NCBI RefSeq assembly: GCF_007829875.1
Contig: NZ_VIWV01000001.1
Span: 2,698,501-2,762,500, forward strand
From: Streptomyces capillispiralis
GTDB lineage: Bacteria > Actinomycetota > Actinomycetes > Streptomycetales > Streptomycetaceae
Length of the DNA: 64,000 nt
Reading direction: 5' to 3'
Below the pieces are notes generated by a model. The model was not told where the DNA came from, searched no databases, and worked only from the letters and a program-made list of their open reading frames with translations. The translations under genes were made by a program, and so were the position numbers. Every line of letters starts with the position of its first letter. Positions within the stretch are counted from its first letter, which is position 1. Below are positions 29,784 through 37,776 of the stretch, piece after piece.

Positions 29784-29902
29784 GGCTCCTCGCCCTGCGG
29801 TGCCGCGTCCGCCGCGCGGCACCGGGGAACACCGTCGTGCGGGCACCCGCCCGTCTCTGTCGCGCGTAGGCGCCCCCGCGCGGGTCCGGCCGGCCGGTGG
29901 TG

Positions 29903-30745
29903 TCAGTCGCGGGGCCGCATGAGGGTGTGGGCCGCCAGGCCCAGGGCGCCGTGGGCCAGCAGGAGGGCGCCCGCCACGGCCCATCCGCCGTCGCGGCGGC
30001 GCAGGCCCCGGATCGCCAGGGAGAGGCCGACGGCCAGCTCGGCGAGGGCCAGGGTGCGCGCCGCGGGCGTGGCGGGAGGGGGCGGCCACGTCGGGGCGAG
30101 CCGGTCCGTGGGCGGTGTCTGCGGCGGCGCTCCGTCCTCCCGCTCCTCGACGAGCCGGGCGCCGGGCCGGCCCCGGGCGGCCTGGAACAGACGGTCGGCC
30201 GGTTCCCCGGGGACGAGATCCGGGGGCGCGAGGACGCCCGCGCGGGTGAGGACCGCCAGGACGCCGCCGAGCCGGGAGGTCGCGTCGGCGGCGGGGTCGG
30301 GCTCCGTCAGCAGGTCGAGGGTCCGCATGTCCAGCACGGGGTCGAGCCCGATCCGGGCGGCGAAGGTGCGCATCGCCTCGTCCTCGCCCGCCGGGGTGCC
30401 GTTCGCCAGCCACACGTAGCCGACGGGGCGGCGGAAGCCGGAGGCGAGGCTGAAACCGGCGCGGTCCGCGTCCCACCACAGCGCGATCACCGGCCAGGGC
30501 GCGCCCACCGCGAGCGCCGTGGCCCAGCCGGTGACGACCCGGTCCACCGGCTCGGTGCCCTCCCGCCAGGGCCGGCCCTCGGGGACCAGCACGCTCCACC
30601 CCTCGCCGGCGCCGAGGACCAGCATGCGTTCGCGCAGCAGCCGGGCGGCGGGGGCGACGGACCCGGACTCCGCGCGGCACAGCAGCAGGGCGCCCGGTGC
30701 GGGCGGCCCGCCCCGCCGTCCGGCCGGGGACTTTTCCGTCGACAT
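29903..30745 (-). CDS. Hypothetical membrane-associated protein
   Basis: 280 residues, unrecognised. The first two thirds are soluble (GALLLCRAESGSVAPAARLLRERM, then VVTGWATALAVGAPWPVIALWWDADRAG), and the C-terminal 70 residues contain one or two hydrophobic stretches (TLALAELAVGLSLAI, WAVAGALLLAHGALGLAAH) around a basic RGLRRRDGG loop, so the C-terminus may be membrane-anchored. ATG at 30745; a GTG two codons earlier is possible. High GC3 in this frame supports coding. It is divergent from the DUF4097 gene, whose promoter lies in the 145-bp gap. Confidence 0.7.
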   Translation of the reverse strand: MSTEKSPAGRRGGPPAPGALLLCRAESGSVAPAARLLRERMLVLGAGEGWSVLVPEGRPWREGTEPVDRVVTGWATALAVGAPWPVIALWWDADRAGFSLASGFRRPVGYVWLANGTPAGEDEAMRTFAARIGLDPVLDMRTLDLLTEPDPAADATSRLGGVLAVLTRAGVLAPPDLVPGEPADRLFQAARGRPGARLVEEREDGAPPQTPPTDRLAPTWPPPPATPAARTLALAELAVGLSLAIRGLRRRDGGWAVAGALLLAHGALGLAAHTLMRPRD

Positions 30746-30805
30746 GCTCACACGCTAGGCCAATTCGACCGGATCGCAGGGCGGCTGATCGCCAGAACGA
30801 GTGTC

Positions 30806-30833
30806 TTGACTTTCCCCGCCCGCGATATATCGT
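30806..30833 (+). promoter_or_regulatory. Promoter with overlapping PadR-type palindrome
   Basis: TTGACT at 30806-30811, a 16-base spacer and TATCGT at 30828-30833 form a good vegetative-type promoter for the DUF4097-padR operon. The palindrome CGATATATCG (30823-30832) lies across its -10, and a half site GCGATATGGCG follows at about 30848. This is the expected arrangement for autorepression by the downstream PadR protein. Confidence 0.6.
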
Positions 30834-30890
30834 GAATTGCGGGAGACGCGATATGGCGCGTCGCCGGGTCGTTCCCAGGAGGTCGTCACC

Positions 30891-31763
30891 ATGTCCGAGT
30901 GGTCCGTCGCGGAGCCCACGAAGCTCACCTTCGACGAGCCGGTGAGCGAGCTCCGCGTCCGTGTCGTCAACGGCACGGTCAATGTGGTGGGGACCGACGA
31001 GGGTCCCGCCCGGCTGGAGGTCTCCGCCATCGAGGGTCCACCCCTGGTGGTCACCCAGAAGGACGGCACCCTCACCGTCGCCTACGACGACCTGCCCTGG
31101 AAGGGCTTCCTCGAACTGCTGGAGCCCAAGGGCCGGCTCCGCAGCGCGGTGATCTCCCTGACCGTCCCGGCGCGGACCCGGGTGGAGCTGGGCGTGCTCG
31201 GCGCCGGCGCCGTCGTCTCCGGCATCCGGGGCCCCGCGGTGCTGAAGGGCGTCGCGGGTGACACCACCCTGGTCGCCCTCTCCGGCCGGGTCCGCGCGGA
31301 CACGGTGTCGGGGAACGTGGAGGCGCAGTCCGTCACCGGCGACCTCCGCTTCGCCTCCGTCTCCGGCGACCTCACCGTCGTCGACGGCTCCGGCCCCTCC
31401 GTGCGGGCGGACACGGTCAGCGGGTCCGTGATCGTGGACCTCGATCCCGACGGGCCCACCGACGTCCGGCTGTCCAGCGTCTCGGGCGAGATCGCCATCC
31501 GGCTGCCCGAGCCGGCCGACGCCGAGGTCGAGGCCAACACCGCGAGCGGCGCCATCTCCAACGCCTTCGACGGCCTCCGGGTGCACGGCCAGTGGGGCGC
31601 CCACAAGCTCACCGGCCGCCTGGGCGCCGGCAGCGGCAGGCTGCGGGCCACCACCCTCTCCGGCTCCATCGCCCTGCTGCGCCGCCCGGCCGGTGAGGAC
31701 GAGCCCGGACCGCCGGACGGCTCGGGAGACAATGCCGGTACGACCGACAAGAAGGTGCTCTGA
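30891..31763 (+). CDS. DUF4097 beta-strand repeat protein
   Basis: 290 residues forming a beta-helix-like DUF4097 repeat: successive strands of the type VNGTVNVVGTDEGP, VLKGVAGDTTLVALSGRVRADTVSGNVEAQSVTGDLRFASVSGDLTV appear as short repeats with SG/TG turns. Function is unknown; such proteins are often paired with PadR regulators or envelope-stress operons. There is no signal peptide, so it is cytoplasmic. A strong CAGGAGG ribosome site precedes the ATG. It is followed by padR after 1 bp, so the two are one operon. Confidence 0.85.
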   Translation: MSEWSVAEPTKLTFDEPVSELRVRVVNGTVNVVGTDEGPARLEVSAIEGPPLVVTQKDGTLTVAYDDLPWKGFLELLEPKGRLRSAVISLTVPARTRVELGVLGAGAVVSGIRGPAVLKGVAGDTTLVALSGRVRADTVSGNVEAQSVTGDLRFASVSGDLTVVDGSGPSVRADTVSGSVIVDLDPDGPTDVRLSSVSGEIAIRLPEPADAEVEANTASGAISNAFDGLRVHGQWGAHKLTGRLGAGSGRLRATTLSGSIALLRRPAGEDEPGPPDGSGDNAGTTDKKVL

Positions 31764-31764
31764 C

Positions 31765-32790
31765 ATGCCCCCCGTCTTCGCCCACGGACGCCTCCGCCTC
31801 TATCTCCTGAAGCTGCTGGACGAGGCCCCGCGCCACGGCTACGAGGTGATCCGCCTCCTGGAGGAGCGCTTCCAGGGGCTGTACGCCCCGTCGGCGGGCA
31901 CGGTCTATCCGCGCCTGGCCAAGCTGGAGGCGGAGGGCCTGGTCACCCACACCACCGAGGGCGGCCGCAAGGTGTACTCCATCACGGACGCCGGCCGCGC
32001 CGAGCTCGCCGACCGCAGCGGCGAGCTGGCCGACCTGGAGCTGGAGATCCGTGAGTCGGTCGCCGAACTGGCCGCCGAGATCCGGGCCGACGTCAGCGGC
32101 GCGGCGGGCGATCTGCGCCGCGAGATGCGGGCCGCGGCCGGCCGGGCCCGCCAGTCCCGCGGCGGTGGGGCCTCCGGCGACGAGGAAGGGGGCCTCGGCG
32201 ACTTCTCGGTCTTCGGCGACAGCGAGGCCTGGCGCGCCGCCAAGGAGGAGATGCGCCGCGCCAAGCAGGAGTGGAAGGAACAGGCCCGGCGCGCCAAGGA
32301 CGAGAGCCGCCGCTCCCGCGAGGAGGCCCAGCGGGCCCGCCGCCAGGCCCAGGAGGCACAGGAGGAGGTGCAGCGCATCATGCGGAAGGTCCAGGAACAG
32401 GTGCAGGACCACTTCGCCCGCGGCGACTGGCCGACGGGGCTGCGCGAGGGCCTGGGCGAACTGGCCAAGGAGATGACCGGCTTCGGCAAGGACTTCGCCT
32501 TCGGCCGCACCGGCACCGGCGGACCGGGCCGCGCCTCCCAGCCGTCGTACTCCCGGACGCCCGAGGACTTCCCCGCCGAGTACACCCCGGCCTGGGCCCA
32601 TGAGGACGCCTCCGACTCCACCGGTGACCCGGCCCGCGACCTGGACCGTCTGCTGGACCGCTTCCGGGACGACATCCGCGACGCGGCCCGCGACCGGGGC
32701 GTCACCGCCGACCAGCTCCGGGACGCCCGCGGTCATCTGTCCTCGGCGGCGGCCCGGATCGAGGCGATCCTGCGCGCGCCCAAGCCCTGA
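31765..32790 (+). CDS. PadR family transcriptional regulator with long coiled-coil tail
   Basis: 341 residues. The N-terminal winged helix (FAHGRLRLYLLKLLDEAPRHGYEVIRLLEER, then SAGTVYPRLAKLEAEGLVT and the wing GGRKVYSIT) is PadR. From about residue 95 there is an unusually long charged helical region (EMRRAKQEWKEQARRAKDESRR and similar) of roughly 120 residues, then a disordered linker and a C-terminal helical segment (LDRLLDRFRDDIRDAARDRGV). Typical PadR proteins are 110-200 residues, so the tail is an extra module, perhaps for oligomerisation or sensing. It is in operon with DUF4097. Confidence 0.88.
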   Translation: MPPVFAHGRLRLYLLKLLDEAPRHGYEVIRLLEERFQGLYAPSAGTVYPRLAKLEAEGLVTHTTEGGRKVYSITDAGRAELADRSGELADLELEIRESVAELAAEIRADVSGAAGDLRREMRAAAGRARQSRGGGASGDEEGGLGDFSVFGDSEAWRAAKEEMRRAKQEWKEQARRAKDESRRSREEAQRARRQAQEAQEEVQRIMRKVQEQVQDHFARGDWPTGLREGLGELAKEMTGFGKDFAFGRTGTGGPGRASQPSYSRTPEDFPAEYTPAWAHEDASDSTGDPARDLDRLLDRFRDDIRDAARDRGVTADQLRDARGHLSSAAARIEAILRAPKP

Positions 32791-32858
32791 GCCGCCGGGG
32801 CGGCCCGGCCCCCGCCGTCCCGCCGCTCCTCCAGCCCTCCGCCCCCTCCGCCCCGCCG

Positions 32859-33422
32859 TCAGCCCGCCTTGGCCTCGCCGCCCCCGTACAGCACCCGGGT
32901 CACGGACTCGTAGGTCACCCCGCGGTCGGCGAGGACCTCGGCGGGGACGCCGGGGCGGGCGGTGAGGGCCAGCAGGATGTGCTCGTCGCCGATGTGCCGG
33001 TCCCCCCGGGCCACGGCGACCCGCAGGGCCCCCTGGAGCACGTCCCTGGCACCCTTGCCGAAGCTGCCGCGCCCCGTCCGGCGGCCCCGGCCCCCGCGGC
33101 CGCCGGACATCGCCCCGACCCCGTGGACCTCCTCCACCCGGGCGACGATCTCCGGGACGTCGATCCCGAGTCCGGCGAGGGCGTCCGTCTCGGCCCGGGA
33201 CAGACCGGCACGGCGCCGCGCCTCCCGCAGGGCCTGCCGTACCGGCTCCCTGTGCTCGCCCGAACCGAGGGCCGCCAGCGCGAAGGACGCGCGGCTGCCC
33301 TCACGGTCCAGCAGGGCGAGCAGCAGGTGCTCGGGGTCGACCGTCCCCGCCCCCACCCCCTCGACGTGCGCGACCGCCCCCTTCACCACGTCACGGGCGT
33401 CCTTGGTGAACCGCTCGAACAT
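32859..33422 (-). CDS. Clp N-terminal domain protein (double Clp-N)
   Basis: 187 residues consisting only of two Clp-N repeats: MFERFTKDARDVVKGAV..HLLLALLD (about 1-75) and FGKGARDVLQGALRVAV..EHILLALTA (about 118-185), separated by a Gly/Arg-rich linker (GGRGGRGRRTGRG). No ATPase follows, so it could be a substrate or adaptor-binding module related to ClpC/ClpA. The ATG at 33422 is preferred to the TTG one codon before. Its start overlaps the HTH gene stop by one base (TGATG), so the two are an operon. Confidence 0.87.
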   Translation of the reverse strand: MFERFTKDARDVVKGAVAHVEGVGAGTVDPEHLLLALLDREGSRASFALAALGSGEHREPVRQALREARRRAGLSRAETDALAGLGIDVPEIVARVEEVHGVGAMSGGRGGRGRRTGRGSFGKGARDVLQGALRVAVARGDRHIGDEHILLALTARPGVPAEVLADRGVTYESVTRVLYGGGEAKAG

Positions 33423-33631
33423 CAATGCCTCCCGTACTTCTTGTGCACGGCCTGCCTGCTCACCCCGAGCTCGGTGGCGATCTCCTGCCAGGACCAGCCC
33501 TGATGGCGCGCGTTGCGCACCTGCACGGCCTCCAGCCGCTCCAGCAGCCTGCGCAGCGCGGCGACGGCCCGCAGGCCGACCCGTGGATCGCGGTCACCCG
33601 CCCGCTCGGCGAGGTCGGTTGCCTCAGTCAT
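33422..33631 (-). CDS. Small helix-turn-helix regulator
   Basis: 69 residues. The C-terminal half is an HTH: GWSWQEIATELGVSRQAVHKKYGRH, preceded by an N-terminal amphipathic helix (AVAALRRLLERLEAVQVRNAR). It is translationally coupled to the Clp-N protein, and proteins of this pairing are common in Streptomyces. Upstream, GTCAACTTACGTTGACACC and a second TCAACCCCAGTTGACA (about 33634-33678) show two GTTGAC-type inverted motifs, which may be its own operator. Confidence 0.85.
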   Translation of the reverse strand: MTEATDLAERAGDRDPRVGLRAVAALRRLLERLEAVQVRNARHQGWSWQEIATELGVSRQAVHKKYGRH

Positions 33632-33633
33632 GA

Positions 33634-33678
33634 CGTCAACTTACGTTGACACCCGGCCGTCGTCAACCCCAGTTGACA
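33634..33678. promoter_or_regulatory. Paired inverted motifs upstream of the HTH/Clp-N operon
   Basis: GTCAACTTACGTTGAC (33635-33650) and GTCAACCCCAGTTGAC (33662-33677) are two near-identical 16-bp palindromes 27 bp apart, directly upstream of the HTH regulator. They are good candidate operators for it; the arms read GTCAAC/GTTGAC in both. Confidence 0.7.
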
Positions 33679-33731
33679 TGCCGACGGCCGGCCCGGAGAA
33701 CCGGACCGGCCGTGGACGCGAACGCGGACCC

Positions 33732-34697
33732 TCAGGGACCGGTGAGCACGATCTTCCCGAACTGCTCGCCCGACTCCATCCGTTCGAAGCCCTCACGGGC
33801 GCGGTCCATGGGCAGCACCTCGTCGATGACGGGCCGCACACCGGTGGCGGCGCAGAAGGAGAGCAGGTCCTCCAGCTCGTCCTTGGTGCCCATCGTCGAC
33901 CCGACGACCTTGAGCTCCAGGAAGAAGATGCGGGTCAGCTCGGCGTGCGAGGGCCGGTCACCACTGGTGGCACCGGAGATCACCAGCGTGCCGCCGGGGC
34001 GCAGCGACTTCACCGAGTGGGACCAGGTGGCCGCCCCCACGGTCTCGATCACCGCGTCGACCCGCTGCGGCAGCCGCGCACCGGACTCCAGCGCCTCCAC
34101 CGCCCCCAGCTCCAGCGCCCGCTTCCGCTTGGCCTCGTCCCGGCTGGTGGCGAAGACCCGCAGCCCCGCGGCCTTCCCGAGCGCGATGGCGGCGGTGGCG
34201 ACGCCGCCCCCGGCGCCCTGCACCAGCACGGAGTCGCCGGGCCGCACCCCCGCGTTGGTGAACAGCATCCGGTACGCCGTCAGCCACGCGGTCGGCAGAC
34301 AGGCGGCCTCCTCGAAGGAGAGCTCCTTGGGCTTGGGCAGGACGTTCCAGGTGGGCACGGCGACCTGCTCCGCGAAGGTGCCCTGGTACCGCTCGGTGAG
34401 GATGGACCGGGGCTCGCGGGGCCCCACTCCGTGACCGCTCTGTCCGATCACCGAGTGCAGGACGACCTCGTTGCCGTCCTCGTCGACACCGGCGGCGTCG
34501 CAGCCGAGGATCATCGGCAGCTTGTCCTCGGCGAGGCCGACGCCCCGCAGGGACCAGAGGTCGTGGTGGTTGAGGGAGGCGGCCTTGACCGTGACGGTGC
34601 TCCAGCCGGGCCGGGCTTCGGGCGCGGGGCGCTCGCCCAGCTCCAGACCGGTGAGCGGTTGGTCGCGGTCGATTCGGGAGGCGTAGACGGCGAACAT
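33732..34697 (-). CDS. Zinc-binding dehydrogenase/quinone oxidoreductase-like protein
   Basis: 321 residues of the medium-chain dehydrogenase/reductase family, quinone-oxidoreductase subgroup. The N-terminal GroES-like domain contains LNHHDLWSLRGVG and LGCDAAGVDEDG. The NADPH-binding Rossmann domain has VLVQGAGGGVATAAIALGKAAG and the C-terminal part HSVKSLRPGGTLVISGATSG. No structural zinc cysteine cluster is visible, consistent with zinc-independent QOR-like enzymes. Substrate unknown. The ATG at 34697 begins the homology; upstream frames overlap a repeat region. Confidence 0.87.
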   Translation of the reverse strand: MFAVYASRIDRDQPLTGLELGERPAPEARPGWSTVTVKAASLNHHDLWSLRGVGLAEDKLPMILGCDAAGVDEDGNEVVLHSVIGQSGHGVGPREPRSILTERYQGTFAEQVAVPTWNVLPKPKELSFEEAACLPTAWLTAYRMLFTNAGVRPGDSVLVQGAGGGVATAAIALGKAAGLRVFATSRDEAKRKRALELGAVEALESGARLPQRVDAVIETVGAATWSHSVKSLRPGGTLVISGATSGDRPSHAELTRIFFLELKVVGSTMGTKDELEDLLSFCAATGVRPVIDEVLPMDRAREGFERMESGEQFGKIVLTGP

Positions 34698-34783
34698 GAC
34701 CTTGACGATAGGGTCCCCGCCCCGCCGGCGGAACCAGGGGCCGCTGTGAGACACGCCCTCTTGCCACCGCGCGAGGGCACCCA

Positions 34784-34887
34784 CCCGGCGGACGGCACCC
34801 ACCGACCGACCCGGCGGACGGCACCCACGGACCGACCCGGCGGACGGCACCCACCGACCCACCCGGCGACGGCAACCACCAGCGCCG
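34784..34887. repeat. 26-bp tandem repeat array (about 4 copies)
   Basis: The unit CCCGGCGGACGGCACCCACC plus GACCGA (26 bp) begins at 34784, 34810 and 34836 with one or two changes each, then a degenerate fourth copy at 34862. 26 is not a multiple of 3. It lies in the 277-bp gap between the quinone-oxidoreductase gene start and the malic enzyme terminator and has no coding potential that I accept. Confidence 0.85.
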
Positions 34888-34926
34888 GACGGCATCCACC
34901 CGCCCGGAGCAGCGCCCGGGTAAAAA

Positions 34927-34959
34927 CATCGGCCCCGTCCACCCGGGACGGGGCCGATG
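34927..34959 (-). terminator. Terminator after the malic enzyme gene
   Basis: CATCGGCCCCGTCC (34927-34940) and GGACGGGGCCGATG (34946-34959) pair perfectly around ACCCG. On the minus strand, the direction of the malic enzyme gene ending at 34975, the stem is followed by TTTTTA. Confidence 0.9.
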
Positions 34960-34974
34960 CGGAGTCCGCGCGCG

Positions 34975-36213
34975 TCAGCGGCGGGCGACGCCTTCCGCCC
35001 GGGCGGCCGCGGCCACCGCCGCGGTCACCGCGGGGGCGACCCGCTCGTCGAACGGGGACGGGATGACGTAGTCGGCGGCGAGGTCGTCACCGACCACCGA
35101 GGCCAGCGCCTCGGCGGCGGCCAGCTTCATCCCCTCGGTGATCCGGGAGGCCCGCACCTGCAGCGCGCCCGCGAAGATGCCCGGGAACGCCAGCACGTTG
35201 TTGATCTGGTTCGGGAAGTCCGAGCGCCCGGTGGCCACGACCGCCGCGTACTTGTGCGCGACCTCGGGACGCACCTCCGGGTCGGGGTTGGCCATGGCGA
35301 AGACGAACGCGCCCTCGGCCATCGACGCCACCGCCTCCTCCGCCACCGTGCCGCCGGAGACGCCGATGAAGACGTCGGCCCCGGCCAGCGCCGACTCCAG
35401 CGAGCCCGAGAGACCGGCCTTGTTGGTGAACGACGCCAGCTCCGCCTTGATCGGCGTGAGGTCCTGGCGGTCGCGGGAGACGACGCCCTTGCGGTCGGCC
35501 ACGGCGACGTCCCCGATGCCGGCCTCGACCAGCATCTTGGCGATCGCCACACCGGCCGCGCCCGCGCCCGAGATCACGGCCCGCAGGTCGCCGAGCGGCC
35601 GTCCGCTGAGCCGGGCGGCGTTGCGCAGCGCGGCCAGGGTCACCACCGCGGTGCCGTGCTGGTCGTCGTGGAAGACCGGGATGTCCAGCCGCTCCTGGAG
35701 ACGCTTCTCGATCTCGAAGCACCGGGGTGCCGAGATGTCCTCCAGGTTCACCCCGCCGAAGGAGGGGGCGAGACGGACCACGGTCTCGACGATCTCGTCC
35801 ACGTCCGTGCAGGCCAGCGCGATCGGGACCGCGTCCACGCCGCCGAACTGCTTGAAGAGGATCGCCTTGCCCTCCATCACCGGGAGGGATGCCTCGGGAC
35901 CGATGTCCCCGAGGCCGAGCACGGCCGTACCGTCCGTCACGACGGCGACGACCGACGACTTCCAGGTGTAGTCGTGCACGAGGTCCGGCTGTTCGGCGAT
36001 CGCGCTGCACACCTTCGCGACGCCGGGCGTGTACGCCAGGGACAGATCCTCCTTGTCGCGGATCGGCACGGTGGCCCGCACGGCCATCTTGCCCCCGCGG
36101 TGCAGCGCGAACGCCGGGTCGAAGGAATCGAGGGGCTCGGCCCCGCTCTCCGGCTCCGTATGACCGTCCAGGCTTTCGCTGTCGCTGCGAGGATTGACAA
36201 TCTCCGCTGCCAC
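34975..36213 (-). CDS. NADP-dependent malic enzyme
   Basis: 412 residues, typical short bacterial malic enzyme lacking the C-terminal phosphotransacetylase module. It oxidatively decarboxylates malate to pyruvate. Visible: LSLAYTPGVAKVC (catalytic Tyr), GTAVLGLGDIGPEASLPVMEGK, the metal-site region FEIEKRLQERLDIPVFHDDQHGTA, and the Rossmann motif VISGAGAAGVAIAKML with a Ser/Ala loop fitting NADP. The GTG at 36213 starts MAAEIVNPRS; a shorter form is not suggested. It stands as a single-gene unit ending in a terminator. It provides pyruvate and NADPH, for example for acetyl-CoA and lipid synthesis. Confidence 0.93.
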   Translation of the reverse strand: MAAEIVNPRSDSESLDGHTEPESGAEPLDSFDPAFALHRGGKMAVRATVPIRDKEDLSLAYTPGVAKVCSAIAEQPDLVHDYTWKSSVVAVVTDGTAVLGLGDIGPEASLPVMEGKAILFKQFGGVDAVPIALACTDVDEIVETVVRLAPSFGGVNLEDISAPRCFEIEKRLQERLDIPVFHDDQHGTAVVTLAALRNAARLSGRPLGDLRAVISGAGAAGVAIAKMLVEAGIGDVAVADRKGVVSRDRQDLTPIKAELASFTNKAGLSGSLESALAGADVFIGVSGGTVAEEAVASMAEGAFVFAMANPDPEVRPEVAHKYAAVVATGRSDFPNQINNVLAFPGIFAGALQVRASRITEGMKLAAAEALASVVGDDLAADYVIPSPFDERVAPAVTAAVAAAARAEGVARR

Positions 36214-36790
36214 TTGGTTTTACCCCTTAATTGTTCATGGTTTGAGGGTTGCCACTCCTGGTGAGGGGTGGGCGGGACCGCGCAAGGCCCGAAGGGTTGG
36301 TGCGTACGGGCCGAACACGACGGGCGCGCCGCACACGCGCCCTGAGCCCCGGATGAGGGGTGTAAAGAACCTTCTTACCGGACGGACGCCGTCGGCGACG
36401 AGTCCATAACGCGAAGGTCACATGGCGGCACCCTGAATCTTCGCCTGATATCAGGACAAGACCGGGACGAAGTCCCAGCAACTCCACAATCGCCCCAAAG
36501 ACCGCGACGGCCACTTCCGTATCCCGATCAAAACCGAAGATCTTCCGGCCGGAATGGAAGATTCCCGCAGACTGTCCGGCCATACGGGACCGGAGTGGTG
36601 CGGTTCGAGGGTCACCCGTTATCCGATTTTGACATCGTGGCCCCCCTGAATAGCGCAGTCCGAATGGCAAGATGCGGTAATCACACGAGGTCGCGACACT
36701 CGAAGGCGTGTGCTCATGACCCATGGCGACGCCGCACAGGCAGTCGCCGGCCCCAAAGGCAACTCCACCCATCCGCCGGAGGAACCCACC
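36214..36790. other. Long intergenic region, malic enzyme / amino-acid ABC operon
   Basis: 577 bp with no accepted gene: a 181-residue minus-strand frame spans it but has no Streptomyces codon bias. It must hold two divergent promoters. On the plus strand, TTGACA at 36629-36634 with TAGCGC at 36651-36656 (16-base spacer) is the best promoter candidate for the ABC operon, leaving an mRNA leader of about 130 bases. The sequence near 36430-36560 is less GC-rich (CCTGATATCAGGA palindrome at about 36444-36456). No attenuator-like hairpin is obvious. Confidence 0.55.
36629..36656 (+). promoter_or_regulatory. Candidate promoter of the amino-acid ABC operon
   Basis: TTGACA (36629-36634), 16 bases, TAGCGC (36651-36656): a consensus -35 with a moderate -10, upstream of the solute-binding protein gene. 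Suggested only by similarity to vegetative promoters. Confidence 0.45.
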
Positions 36791-37744
36791 ATGACCGCAA
36801 GCACCACCCGTCGTACCACCGCCGCCAGGTCCCGGCTAGCAGCGGTCGGTGCGATCGCGGTCGCAGGCGCACTGCTTCTCACCGGCTGCGGTGACCAGAC
36901 CAAGGACAACGACTCGGGCAGCAGCGAGACCTCCGCCGCCCCGCTGGCCGACAAGCTGCCCCAGACGATCCGCGACAAGGGCGTCATCAAGGTCGGATCC
37001 GACATCGCGTACGCACCGGTCGAGTTCAAGGACGGTTCCGGCAAGACCGTCGGCATCGACCCGGACCTCGCCGCCGCCATGGGCAAGCAGCTCGGCGTGA
37101 CGTTCGAGTTCGAGAACGGCACCTTCGACACGCTGCTCGGCGGCCTGCGCTCGGACCGCTACGACATCGCCATGTCCGCGATGACCGACACCAAGGACCG
37201 CCAGGAGGGTGTCGACTCCGACACCGGCAAGAAGGTCGGCGAGGGCGTCGACTTCGTCGACTACTTCACCGCCGGTGTCTCGATCTACACCAAGAAGGGC
37301 GACGACCAGGGCATCAAGACCTGGGCCGACCTGTGCGGCAAGAAGCTGGTCGTCCAGCGCGGCACGGTCTCGCACGACCTGGCCAAGGCCGAGGCGGAGA
37401 AGTGCCCGGCCGGCAAGACGATCACCATCGAGGCCTTCGACAACGACCAGCAGGCCCAGACCCGCCTGCGCGCGGGTGGCGCCGACGCCGGCTCCTCCGA
37501 CTTCCCGGTCGCCGCGTACGCCGTGAAGACCTCCGGCGGCGGCAAGGACTTCCAGCTGGTCGGCGAGCAGGTCGACGCCGCCCCGTACGGCATCGCCGTC
37601 GCCAAGGGCGACACCGAGCTGCGCGACGCCATCAAGGCCGCGCTCGACGCCGTCATCGAGAACGGCGAGTACCAGAAGGTCCTGGAGAAGTGGGGCGTCA
37701 CGGAGGGCGCCGTCGAGGAAGCCACCATCAACGGCGGCAAGTGA
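36791..37744 (+). CDS. Polar amino-acid ABC transporter, solute-binding lipoprotein
   Basis: 317 residues. A lipoprotein signal peptide ends in LLTGC (C33), so the protein is lipid-anchored outside the membrane. The bilobed type-3 extracellular binding domain contains VIKVGSDIAYAPVEFKDGS, GIDPDLAAAMGKQLG, LLGGLRSDRYDIAMSAMTDT and SVSIYT-like strands, typical of glutamate/polar-amino-acid receptors. The ribosome site is CCGGAGGAA. It is followed by permease and ATPase genes in one operon. The likely substrate class is a polar amino acid such as glutamate or glutamine; the exact one cannot be read. Confidence 0.9.
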   Translation: MTASTTRRTTAARSRLAAVGAIAVAGALLLTGCGDQTKDNDSGSSETSAAPLADKLPQTIRDKGVIKVGSDIAYAPVEFKDGSGKTVGIDPDLAAAMGKQLGVTFEFENGTFDTLLGGLRSDRYDIAMSAMTDTKDRQEGVDSDTGKKVGEGVDFVDYFTAGVSIYTKKGDDQGIKTWADLCGKKLVVQRGTVSHDLAKAEAEKCPAGKTITIEAFDNDQQAQTRLRAGGADAGSSDFPVAAYAVKTSGGGKDFQLVGEQVDAAPYGIAVAKGDTELRDAIKAALDAVIENGEYQKVLEKWGVTEGAVEEATINGGK

Positions 37745-37776
37745 CCGCGCGGCGGCGGCACTGAAAGGCAACATCC

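Noticed and set aside
25617..31766. A 2049-codon open frame on the minus strand
   Set aside because: Shadow opposite kgd and DUF4097; GC-rich genes create long antisense frames. Composition (Arg/Gly/Val/Asp-rich, repetitive) and overlap with a certain gene rule it out.
34784..34887. Repeat array as a CRISPR or an attachment site
   Set aside because: The units are contiguous with no spacers, and no recombinase gene is near.
36227..36772. 181-codon minus-strand frame in the gap upstream of the ABC operon
   Set aside because: No third-position GC pattern and no recognisable motif; it overlaps the likely promoter of the ABC operon.
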